Positions 28,056-34,796 of a DNA stretch of 64,000 bases are shown piece by piece; the stretch's first letter is position 1; each line of letters begins with the position of its first letter. Position numbers and translations under genes: made by a program. The stretch is from Rhodoferax sp. OV413 (GTDB taxonomy: Bacteria > Pseudomonadota > Gammaproteobacteria > Burkholderiales > Burkholderiaceae_C): contig NZ_FNJA01000001.1 in NCBI RefSeq assembly GCF_900104385.1, positions 1,400,386 to 1,464,385 on the forward strand, written 5' to 3'. The notes under the pieces are model-generated. The model did no database searches. It was given only the letters and a program-made list of their open reading frames with translations, and was not told the origin of the DNA.

Positions 28056-29165
28056 ATGCTATTTACCCCCCATAAATTTGGTCGACTTACGCTCGAGAAT
28101 CGCGTTGTTATGGCCCCCATGACCCGTTCACGAGCAGACCAGCCCGGCGACGTGCCCAACGCGTTGATGGCAACCTACTATGCGCAGCGTGCGAGTGCTG
28201 GCCTGATCGTTAGCGAAGGAACCCCGATTTCAGAGGTAGGTAGAGGCTACTCGATGACCCCAGGTATTTACTCACCAGCCCAGGTGGCAGGCTGGAAAAA
28301 GGTAACCGATGCGGTACACCGCAATAACGGGAAGATCTTTGTACAACTATGGCATGTGGGCCGTCGCTCCCATTCGTCAATTTCGGGGTTCACGCCGGTA
28401 TCTGCTTCGTCAGTCAAGGATCCGGACAAGGTCTACGGGCCCCTTCCAACCGGTGGTTTTGGAATGATTGAGACTGAAAAACCGCGCGCAATGACGCTCG
28501 CGGATATCGAGGACACCATCGAAGACTTTGTGGCGGCAGCCGAAAACGCCATGGAGGCCGGTTTTGACGGCGTGGAGCTGCATGCGGCTCACGGCTATCT
28601 GATTGACCAGTTCATGCGGCTTGGGAGCAACACCCGGACCGACGTCTACGGAGGTAGCCAGGAAAAGCGGATTCGCTTGCTTGTGGAGATCACCGAAGCA
28701 GTCGTGAGTGCGATCGGTGCGGACAAGGTCGGGATTCGTGTATCGCCATTCGTGACAGAGGGCTATGCGGAAGAGGATCTTGAGATTCCTGCGGTGACAT
28801 TGAAAGCCCTCAAGGCATTGGCGCCCTTGGATCTAGCCTATGTCCATTTTTCGGAAAACATTTCGCGGTATACCCCCATGCCGGAAGAGTATCGAAAAAG
28901 CGTCCGCGAGATCTATCGTAACCCGATCATGGTGGCCGGTAAATACACGCATGAAACCGGACGGGCAATGCTGGAAAGCGGACTCGCCGATCTCGTCGCA
29001 TTTGGCCAGCCCTTCATCACAAACCCTGATTTCGTTACACGAATCCAGCAGGGGCACGAACTCACGCCGGTGAACTACGACGCACACGCGACGTTCTATG
29101 GCGGGGATGGAAAAGGTTATATCGACTATCCAGCGCATGCGACTACCGGTTCGGCTTTGGTCTAG
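28056..29165 (+). CDS. Old Yellow Enzyme-family alkene reductase
   Basis: This is a 369-residue FMN enzyme that reduces activated C=C bonds (enones, nitro-alkenes) with NAD(P)H. The start at 28056 is supported by AAGGAG nine bases upstream. FMN and substrate motifs are VVMAPMTRSRAD, LWHVGRRSH, the catalytic His pair in ELHAAHGYLIDQF, and the C-terminal GLADLVAFGQPFITNPD. It matches the NemA/xenobiotic-reductase group. Together with the PRISE-type reductase it gives this region two enone reductases of unrelated fold. Confidence 0.93.
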   Translation: MLFTPHKFGRLTLENRVVMAPMTRSRADQPGDVPNALMATYYAQRASAGLIVSEGTPISEVGRGYSMTPGIYSPAQVAGWKKVTDAVHRNNGKIFVQLWHVGRRSHSSISGFTPVSASSVKDPDKVYGPLPTGGFGMIETEKPRAMTLADIEDTIEDFVAAAENAMEAGFDGVELHAAHGYLIDQFMRLGSNTRTDVYGGSQEKRIRLLVEITEAVVSAIGADKVGIRVSPFVTEGYAEEDLEIPAVTLKALKALAPLDLAYVHFSENISRYTPMPEEYRKSVREIYRNPIMVAGKYTHETGRAMLESGLADLVAFGQPFITNPDFVTRIQQGHELTPVNYDAHATFYGGDGKGYIDYPAHATTGSALV

Positions 29166-29254
29166 TCTGCCAAGTTAGCACGAAGGCTGCTCAACATCGT
29201 GAGTAGCGTTGGTGGCACGTCATTCAACTGGCGTGCAATGGACTACCCCCAGCA

Positions 29255-29282
29255 GGTGCCGGCAGTTTGAACTGCCGGCACC
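29255..29282 (+). terminator. Perfect hairpin downstream of the alkene reductase gene
   Basis: GGTGCCGGCAGTT (29255-29267) pairs perfectly with AACTGCCGGCACC (29270-29282), followed by TTATTAAA. It sits 90 bases after the reductase stop, where a terminator is expected. The two-base loop means that the inner pairs probably open. Confidence 0.6.
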
Positions 29283-29361
29283 TTATTAAACTCTAGTGCG
29301 CAAGTTCAGCGAATAACTATCGAGGGCCCCATCGCCCGTTCGATGCCGGCGCCAACCGTAG

Positions 29362-29522
29362 CTACCGTTTAGCCAGTGCTTTGATGACCTTGGCATGCGT
29401 TGCCATGACGCGCTTCGCGGCGGCCATTACCCCCCTGATCCCTCTTTGCCTGTCAGGTCCATGTGCACCGGGCGCACCGGCTCCCGCTGCTCCTTAAGAA
29501 CTAAGCCATACGTTTTCTTCAT
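29362..29522 (-). pseudogene. Small ORF broken by a one-base frameshift in a C6 run
   Basis: Read leftward from ATG 29522, the frame encodes about 31 residues starting MKKTYGLVLKEQREP and stops just after a run of six G (C6 at 29430-29435 on the top strand). Adding one base in that run joins it to a second frame that ends AAKRVMATHAKVIKALAKR at 29362, giving a 53-residue protein rich in Lys and Arg. This would be a small protein preceding nothing I recognise. It could be a real frameshift or a sequencing error in the homopolymer. Nothing else was seen between 29166 and 29609 except the hairpin. Confidence 0.4.
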
Positions 29523-29609
29523 GATGGACCTACTGGATGTGTTGGGTTGTGCTTGCGCGCCATAGTGGATGCCAGAGCTGAAATGCACATACAAATGGAA
29601 TGCCGTCGG

Positions 29610-30146
29610 TCACCGAATCCGCCAGATCGGTTCCTTGAATTTCACCCACTCCCTGTAGCCCGCCCTCAACGCTCTGGCATCGGCCAAGGCATGGTGAGGG
29701 AGAAGTCCGTCCGTGTAGATGCCCGCTTGTGCATGCTCAAATACGGGATGGTTAATGGTCGTGCGTCCAAGCAGCCGCATTTCAGCAACTTTGGATGGAA
29801 CCAGCTGATCGCCTTTCATTGCTAGGGTCTCCGTGAGCAAAACGCCGTCGCCAGAATAGTCAAAGATGACGATCGCTGGCTCCGGTAAAGCTTGGAGCCA
29901 GGCATGGATCCGAAAGGCCAATTCGACGCGGCTGCAGGCGGCACCCGCCACGCGACCCAGCTGGGGTAATACGTTCTCACGAACGAAATCGCTACAGCCC
30001 TCGGCCGCGTAGTCGTTCCGCTCAACGTAGAGCTCCCTACCGTCGTCGGCCGCTAGTGCAAGGCTGATCAAGTCCGGCTTCTTGCCAAACCCTGTGAATT
30101 CGGTGTCAAGGAATACAAGCACGATTGAGTCCTCAGCTGTTCTCAA
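29610..30146 (-). CDS. DEDDh 3'-5' exonuclease-like protein (1)
   Basis: This is a 178-residue RNase-H-fold protein. DEDD-type acidic residues are visible: motif I FLDTEF near residues 12-17, motif II with Asp in IFDYSGDGVLL, and motif III with His and Asp in HHALADARAL near the C-terminus. This matches the small exoribonuclease group related to Mycobacterium Rv2179c. It is a paralogue of the exonuclease at 30494-30997; both share RND, VLP-LGR and CSR segments. It is the last gene of the five-gene leftward cassette, 52 bases after the nucleotidyltransferase gene. Whether it cuts RNA or DNA is unknown. Confidence 0.75.
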   Translation of the reverse strand: MRTAEDSIVLVFLDTEFTGFGKKPDLISLALAADDGRELYVERNDYAAEGCSDFVRENVLPQLGRVAGAACSRVELAFRIHAWLQALPEPAIVIFDYSGDGVLLTETLAMKGDQLVPSKVAEMRLLGRTTINHPVFEHAQAGIYTDGLLPHHALADARALRAGYREWVKFKEPIWRIR

Positions 30147-30198
30147 AGGTCACGGCCCATACCTGGTAGCCGGCATTTTGCGCCCGGGGCGCCCCTGT

Positions 30199-30489
30199 TC
30201 ATATAGGCCTCGCTTCCGTCAAAACTGAAGTGGGAAACCTCGCCGGCAAAGTTTTTGGTGTCCGAACGTGGACGCACACCCCCAGGAGCTCACGCAGCTC
30301 ATGGCGGATAGCAAAAATGCTAAAAGATGTGGTCTTCGGCGTTGGATCGATCAAAATCTCCAGGTCACCTTCCTCGCTGGCATCATCCCCAGGACCATGG
30401 CCGATGGCGCGTGGATTAGAGGCGTGGTGCGCCCCCACAATGCGATGAATGTGGTCGCGGTAAATTTTCACTGCTTCTGACGGTCTCAT
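30199..30489 (-). CDS. MNT-type nucleotidyltransferase with a degenerate active site
   Basis: This is a 96-residue protein from ATG 30489, five bases beyond the upstream gene's stop. The N-terminus MRPSEAVKIYRDHIHRIV and the C-terminal LLGVCVHVRTPKTLPARF fit the MntA/minimal nucleotidyltransferase family. The catalytic GS-x10-DxD signature is changed: here it reads GH...GDLEIL, so the Ser is replaced by His and the second Asp by Glu. MNT proteins usually pair with a HEPN ribonuclease, but no HEPN gene is adjacent; its neighbours are two exonuclease genes. It may be inactive or have a new role. Confidence 0.7.
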   Translation of the reverse strand: MRPSEAVKIYRDHIHRIVGAHHASNPRAIGHGPGDDASEEGDLEILIDPTPKTTSFSIFAIRHELRELLGVCVHVRTPKTLPARFPTSVLTEARPI

Positions 30490-30493
30490 TGAT

Positions 30494-30997
30494 TCAAAGG
30501 CGAGTTCCGCCAGTTGCGCTGCTCCAAGCACGATAGCCTGCCATCAACGCGCGGGCATCTGCAAGGGCATGGTGGATCGGAAGTTCTTCCGTATAAGCCG
30601 CATGCGCAGCGGCCTCAAACGCCGGATGTGCGAAAACCGAACTGTCCACAAACAGTTGCTTCCCGAAGGCACCAGGCGGATCTTTCTTAGGCCTGCCCAG
30701 CAAGGCTAGGGCCAGCAAATGCCAGTCGTGGTGCGAATCAAAAACGAATGTCGGTGGCTCTGGAAACTGCGCCAACCACTCTCGCAAACGGTGGGTCAGA
30801 TCCATGCGGCTGCAAGTTGCACCGGGGATCCGACCCAAAAGCGGCAATACCGTTTCCTGTACAAAAAGGCTGCAGTCCTTCGCGTGGAAGTCGTTTCGCT
30901 CACTGTAGAGCCCCCTGCCGTCCTCGGTCACCATCCCGACGCTGATCAGATCGGGATACGTTAGCCGCGTGAATTCGGTGTCCAAAAAAATCAGCAT
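30494..30997 (-). CDS. DEDDh 3'-5' exonuclease-like protein (2)
   Basis: This is a 167-residue paralogue of the exonuclease at 29610-30146. Motif I is IFLDTEFT at residues 3-10, motif II is VFDSHHDWHLL, and motif III is HHALADARALMAGYRAW. All the DEDDh acidic residues and the His are intact. Its start overlaps the HAD gene end by seven bases, and the MNT gene starts five bases after its stop, so the three genes are tightly coupled. Confidence 0.77.
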   Translation of the reverse strand: MLIFLDTEFTRLTYPDLISVGMVTEDGRGLYSERNDFHAKDCSLFVQETVLPLLGRIPGATCSRMDLTHRLREWLAQFPEPPTFVFDSHHDWHLLALALLGRPKKDPPGAFGKQLFVDSSVFAHPAFEAAAHAAYTEELPIHHALADARALMAGYRAWSSATGGTRL

Positions 30998-31503
30998 GCT
31001 TCGGATTTCCTTAGGTTTTCCAGCTTCGAGACCAGCTGCGCCAGTGCGGCAGGGTCCGACAGTCCTAAATTGCCGTCCGTGTGTACTAGTTTGTCCTGGT
31101 CTTCGACAGTCCAGCCTTCAGGCTGATCGTCCACAGCGACCCAATGGGTCAATCCTGCGCGCCCAACGTATCGCTTGATTTGCTGGTACCGCGTTGCCTG
31201 GTCGTACCAAGTGAATCGCATGCGGAATCCTGCCAGCGGCGCGGCCATGGCGCTGTGCCAGGTCGCGCCGACGACGTGCGCGCGCAGCGCAGGCGGCAGC
31301 CAGTCACGGGCGCGGCTGTACGACAGCTCTCTTGCCCAGCTCGTGCTGAGAACGATCTTCACCTCGGGGAAGTCAGCCAGGACTTCAGTCAGCAACGGCG
31401 CCCACATGAACAACTCACCGTCCCCCTTTAGCATGGGGCGGCCATTGATCAAATATGCCGCATCGGGGTGCAACACGCCATCGAAATCCAAAAACAGTGT
31501 CAT
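30991..31503 (-). CDS. HAD-fold protein of the Swiss-Army-Knife RNA-repair type
   Basis: This is a 170-residue HAD-superfamily protein. Motif I is FLDFDGVLHP at residues 4-13 with both catalytic Asp residues, motif II has Thr/Ser in IVLSTSWA, and the Asp pair WVAVDDQPEGW is near the C-terminal third. The pattern DGVLHP...STSWA is that of the HAD domain found in Swiss-Army-Knife RNA repair proteins, where a phosphatase acting on RNA ends is proposed. It overlaps the upstream gene as ATGA and the exonuclease gene by seven bases. Confidence 0.75.
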   Translation of the reverse strand: MTLFLDFDGVLHPDAAYLINGRPMLKGDGELFMWAPLLTEVLADFPEVKIVLSTSWARELSYSRARDWLPPALRAHVVGATWHSAMAAPLAGFRMRFTWYDQATRYQQIKRYVGRAGLTHWVAVDDQPEGWTVEDQDKLVHTDGNLGLSDPAALAQLVSKLENLRKSEAC

Positions 31504-32000
31504 GTGTGCGCCTGGCTCCTTCGATCGTTGGTATGTGTACCCGCTGCCATCGCTTGAAGCGGGCTCCTCATCGCAATCTTCATGATGAGTTGCCGACCGC
31601 CAAAGTCCAGAACTCCCGCACTGTGCAATCCTGCAACGAAGTCGGCACCATCGAGATCTTGGAACACCAGACCCTCCGCTCTATCGATCGGCTCCCGCAC
31701 CCGCCAGATTGAACCGACCTCGCGGCTTGACCACCGGCCAGTGGCGGAACTCCACGGCGGCACGATACAAACTAATCCAACCAGTGTTTTGCCGTCAGCG
31801 TGTTCGAGCCGATCTACAAGATCACGATCTGACGACACGCCCCAGGTTGCGTGCCGTGCGGCATCGCCGGATCCAACGAGGAAAGTCGCCACGAACCAGG
31901 GATGGGAATAGGTCAAACGGAAGGCGAGCCAATGTTGGGCACCCAACGCCACCAAGGCCTTCGGAAATGGAAATGCGAGCTCGGGAACGGTTTCAAACAT
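31500..32000 (-). CDS. Unknown protein, first gene of the exonuclease/HAD cassette
   Basis: This is a 166-residue soluble protein that I do not recognise. It has no signal peptide and no clear membrane segment. Visible features are aromatic-rich stretches (WLAFRLTYSHPWFVATF, PPWSSATGRW, VGSIWRV) and a polar tail with HTNDRRSQAHT. Its stop overlaps the HAD gene start (ATGA), so it is the leading gene of the cassette and probably works with it. It could be a sensor or adaptor; no function is assigned. Confidence 0.6.
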   Translation of the reverse strand: MFETVPELAFPFPKALVALGAQHWLAFRLTYSHPWFVATFLVGSGDAARHATWGVSSDRDLVDRLEHADGKTLVGLVCIVPPWSSATGRWSSREVGSIWRVREPIDRAEGLVFQDLDGADFVAGLHSAGVLDFGGRQLIMKIAMRSPLQAMAAGTHTNDRRSQAHT

Positions 32001-32047
32001 GGGATCGGACTCGCGAAAATGGGCTTCGATGCAAAGAATATGGCTGC

Positions 32048-32074
32048 GTTATATAAAACGCGTAAATTATGCAA
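32048..32074 (-). promoter_or_regulatory. Candidate promoter of the five-gene cassette
   Basis: Read leftward, TTGCAT (32069-32074) and TATAAC (32048-32053) are separated by 15 bases, about 50 bases before the first gene's ATG at 32000. The surrounding stretch is the most AT-rich part of the gap. The spacing is short for a sigma-70 promoter, so this is tentative. Confidence 0.3.
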
Positions 32075-32187
32075 GCCCATCCTCATAAGTGCTCCGAGAT
32101 TGGGGATACACGACCCCGAGGCCTGTGGATAGATTCGCTTTCGGAATACGGGCCAATCTGCGCTACGGTGTCTGCCCATGGTGCCCA

Positions 32188-32517
32188 ATGCTTAAGTCTC
32201 TACACAGTCGACACAATGACGTTTTCCTAGGCCTGCTGCGAAGCAGGCGTGAATTGCTGCGCCTGCGTCAGTTGGATCTGGCGACGCGCCTTGGCCGTGG
32301 CCAGGCGACCGTCAGCAAGGTGGAACGTGGCACGCGTCGGCTGGATGTTGTAGAGCTTTGGGCTTGGCTGAACGCCATGGACATCGACTTCGTCGAGTTT
32401 GTCCGGGAGCTAGACCAACGACTGAAACTGCACTCCGTGCCAGAGGCTAGGTTCAGAGCGGGCAGCCATCGGATTGCACCCGTAACGCGCAGGAAAAGGC
32501 GGAGCACGGACGGCTAG
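32188..32517 (+). CDS. XRE-family helix-turn-helix regulator (1)
   Basis: This is a 109-residue DNA-binding protein. The helix-turn-helix spans about residues 14-65 (RELLRLRQLDLATRLGRGQ, then VSKVERGTRRLDVVEL). The C-terminal tail is basic (RRKRRSTDG). The start at ATG 32188 begins just before the conserved domain; the open frame further upstream has no similarity. It is divergent from the exonuclease/HAD cassette with 187 bases between the starts, so it is the obvious candidate regulator of that cassette. Confidence 0.8.
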   Translation: MLKSLHSRHNDVFLGLLRSRRELLRLRQLDLATRLGRGQATVSKVERGTRRLDVVELWAWLNAMDIDFVEFVRELDQRLKLHSVPEARFRAGSHRIAPVTRRKRRSTDG

Positions 32518-32621
32518 CGCTCTACGTCGAACGATCCGTCCAATGCGTCCGTTTGGTCGCTGGATAGCAATCTGAGCGTTTATTCCGGTCAACAAAGCCC
32601 GCCAAAACACGGAGGTTTGAA

Positions 32622-33113
32622 ATGAGTAAACCAGCCCCGCCGCCTGATTTCCAGTCTTGGCTCGACTACGCAATCGCGACTATGGACATCGGAGGTGCAT
32701 GCCTGGAACACATTTTTAGTGAGGACGAGGCGCCATTTCAGGACGATATCCGAGCTGCAGCCCAGGAAGAACTTGACCACCTCCGAAGCAAAGCAGCCAT
32801 GCCGTGGATCGGTATTCTGGAGAACTGGCAGATGGCACTTTCAAAGAAGCTAGGGCGCTCCGCCGAAGACGTTCTGGAAAACAACCTAGTGGCGACGGAT
32901 TTTTCAGATGACGGTGTCCATGTCCAATTTCAAGATGGCTCCGATCTGACGTTTCGGCGGGCGTTTTACGTAGGCGCAACACCCGCTGAGGGAGCCATTT
33001 ATCGTGTCGCAGTGTTTACGGAGCATTGCGGATACCACGAGTTCTGGATCGGACCAGGGGACCGGATTTCGGCAACGTCAATATCTGGCGCTTCGTACAC
33101 ACCCTCCGACTAA
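32622..33113 (+). CDS. Unknown protein (island cargo)
   Basis: This is a 163-residue acidic soluble protein that I do not recognise. It starts at ATG 32622 after GGAGG (about 10 bases upstream). It is helical in the N-terminal half (EELDHLRSKAAMPWIGILENWQMALSKKLG) and beta-rich in the C-terminal half (DDGVHVQFQDGSDLTFRRAFYVG, VAVFTEHCGYHEFWIGPGD). No catalytic motif stands out. It sits 104 bases after an XRE gene and just before another small unknown gene, on the same strand. This XRE-plus-unknown-pair arrangement recalls toxin-antitoxin or defence modules, but no family can be named. Confidence 0.6.
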   Translation: MSKPAPPPDFQSWLDYAIATMDIGGACLEHIFSEDEAPFQDDIRAAAQEELDHLRSKAAMPWIGILENWQMALSKKLGRSAEDVLENNLVATDFSDDGVHVQFQDGSDLTFRRAFYVGATPAEGAIYRVAVFTEHCGYHEFWIGPGDRISATSISGASYTPSD

Positions 33114-33131
33114 GACTTGGCATGGGATTCC

Positions 33132-33380
33132 ATGACATCAGTCGGTGGTGAATTTGGAAGCCCTGAATTCGACAAACTGATGGACGAAGACACGCAGAAA
33201 TTTGCGTCAGACTTGGCCCGGTGGATCCAACACAGCAGCGCCTCACATGTGGCTCTGCAACTGGAGGAGGACGAGGCAGCAGACGCACGCAATGTCCAAC
33301 TTGCATTGCATGAGCTCGGGCAAGACGTCACCATTGACGTCGCCGCTTCGGTTTGGAAGCAATTTTCACACAATCCTTGA
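33132..33380 (+). CDS. Small unknown acidic protein
   Basis: This is a protein of about 82 residues from ATG 33132; a TTG at 33117 would add five residues. It begins 18 bases after the previous gene's stop, so the two are probably co-transcribed. It is acidic and mostly helical in pattern (FDKLMDEDTQKFASDLARW, LEEDEAADARNVQLALHELG). No family is recognised. The 280 bases that follow hold no gene that I can support. Confidence 0.5.
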   Translation: MTSVGGEFGSPEFDKLMDEDTQKFASDLARWIQHSSASHVALQLEEDEAADARNVQLALHELGQDVTIDVAASVWKQFSHNP

Positions 33381-33660
33381 TGGCAACCTGGATGTCGGGC
33401 GCGGAAACGGTTCAGTCGGCGGCCAGAACAATATATCTAAATTGCCCAAGAGATCAGTCGAACCACGAATTTTGAACGGCGGCTGACCGACCGCCCGAAT
33501 CGTGAGACTAGCCTGCCCGGAAGCTTGTACTGGTGAGGATCGCCCCTGCTCGATCTCACTGCATCAACTTGCGGCGACTCCAGTACTTGGGGAAAAAAAG
33601 TATTGTTCTGCGTTTTAAATAACGTGGCCTGAAAAGGACGAAAACGAGACGCTTGGGCTG

Positions 33661-33984
33661 ATGCCCTCCCGTCTTAAGAACTCTCCCCCCGCTCGCGGCA
33701 GACCACCGGGTGCAAGAAGCTTTGATGCCAACGTGGCCTCGGCCTTCGGTTCAATCGTGCGGGAAGATCGTTTGGCCGCGGGAATATCGCAGGAAACTTT
33801 GGCGCATTTTGCTGACGTCGAACGGTCGTACCTTGGGAGGATCGAACGAGGGGAAAGTCAACCCACCTTGTTTGTTGTACTGAAGATTTGTTCGGCCCTA
33901 GGTAGCGACAGCGGGAGCGTAGTTAGCCGGGTCGAAGATTTCATGCGACGGGGAAATCGGTCAGCTTTATCTAAATCAAAGTAA
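33661..33984 (+). CDS. XRE-family helix-turn-helix regulator (2)
   Basis: This is a 107-residue protein with an XRE/Cro-type helix-turn-helix at about residues 28-85 (IVREDRLAAGISQETLAHFA, DVERSYLGRIERGESQPTL). A basic, Pro-rich N-terminal extension (KNSPPARGRPPGARS) precedes it and a basic tail follows. It faces gmtX convergently, with 146 bases between them. Such small XRE genes are common next to integrases in islands and may control excision or cargo. Confidence 0.82.
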   Translation: MPSRLKNSPPARGRPPGARSFDANVASAFGSIVREDRLAAGISQETLAHFADVERSYLGRIERGESQPTLFVVLKICSALGSDSGSVVSRVEDFMRRGNRSALSKSK

Positions 33985-34007
33985 GCGGATGCTAGGTGAC
34001 CAAGCGC

Positions 34008-34050
34008 CAAGTGTTGCAGTCAGTTTGACCAGGTGGGCCGGAAACACTTG
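34008..34050. repeat. Inverted repeat beside gmtX, candidate element end or site
   Basis: CAAGTGTT (34008-34015) and AACACTTG (34043-34050) are perfect 8-base inverted arms 27 bases apart. TTGACCA occurs twice, once between the arms and once overlapping the right arm's end, and GTGACCA occurs just left of the repeat. It lies in the gap between the XRE gene and gmtX. It could be a recombinase or regulator binding site. No partner copy was found near rpsT. Confidence 0.25.
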
Positions 34051-34130
34051 ACCAACCAAGTTACAGAATTGTCAGTGCTTCTAAGGGCCCTATGACAAAT
34101 GGCTCTGATCAAAGAAAATCGGTAGAGTGC

Positions 34131-34796
34131 TCACACCCCATAGACAGAGCTGGTAGGTCCAACAATAGCAACAATTTTTTGGATAGCGGTCACGTAGCCG
34201 ATCTTATAGATCACACGCCCCTTGGCATTCAAAACTCGTCCATGATCGTCTTGTGTCCACCCTTCATCCTGCATCAGCTTGTCGCTGATAGAGTGTCGCA
34301 GCGCTTCGCTCTCTGAGTCGGTGAGGCCGGTGGAAGCCGGCAGGATCTGGATCGTATCCCTGGGTTGGCTCGCACTCGTGATTCTCTGGTCGATCACCAC
34401 TTCGGTGTTCGCCTTCAGCAAGTTCACTTCGCCCCGCAGCTTCCTGTTTTCAGCCAGCACCGCGCCCATGACGGCGCGCACAGCTGGATCGGGAATCTTG
34501 TCGAGAACAGCATAAACAGGGTTCTCGTTGAGCTTGCGTACCTTGCGGGTTGCAACACCGGTATGGTCAGCCCATGCTTTGATCAGACCTTTGAAGTCAT
34601 CGCCGGTCTTGTTATGAATGGTTGATTTGACCGGTCCACCACGCTCCTGCGCGATCTTGGAAATCATCGCCACCGAAAAGTCTTTGCTGCCGCGCTCGTG
34701 CTGCTCCCGGCACACGGCATGGATGATGTCGAGATTCTTGATCTTGCGCGGCGTTGCGCTGGCCTTGAGTTGCTCCAGTAGTTCATCAGGGTGCAT
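34131..34796 (-). CDS. gmtX: Gamma-Mobile-Trio protein GmtX
   Basis: This protein has about 221 residues. The start at ATG 34796 is chosen because GGAG lies about seven bases upstream; the ATG at 34808 has no such site, and the longer open frame is a gmtZ overlap. The segments REQHERGSKDFSVAMISKIA, GGPVKSTIHNKTGDDFKGLI and KAWAD match what I recall of GmtX. A likely coiled coil (AENRKLRGEVNLLKANTEVV) sits mid-protein. The role of GmtX is not established. It is the third gene of the trio and overlaps the end of gmtZ slightly. Confidence 0.75.
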   Translation of the reverse strand: MHPDELLEQLKASATPRKIKNLDIIHAVCREQHERGSKDFSVAMISKIAQERGGPVKSTIHNKTGDDFKGLIKAWADHTGVATRKVRKLNENPVYAVLDKIPDPAVRAVMGAVLAENRKLRGEVNLLKANTEVVIDQRITSASQPRDTIQILPASTGLTDSESEALRHSISDKLMQDEGWTQDDHGRVLNAKGRVIYKIGYVTAIQKIVAIVGPTSSVYGV

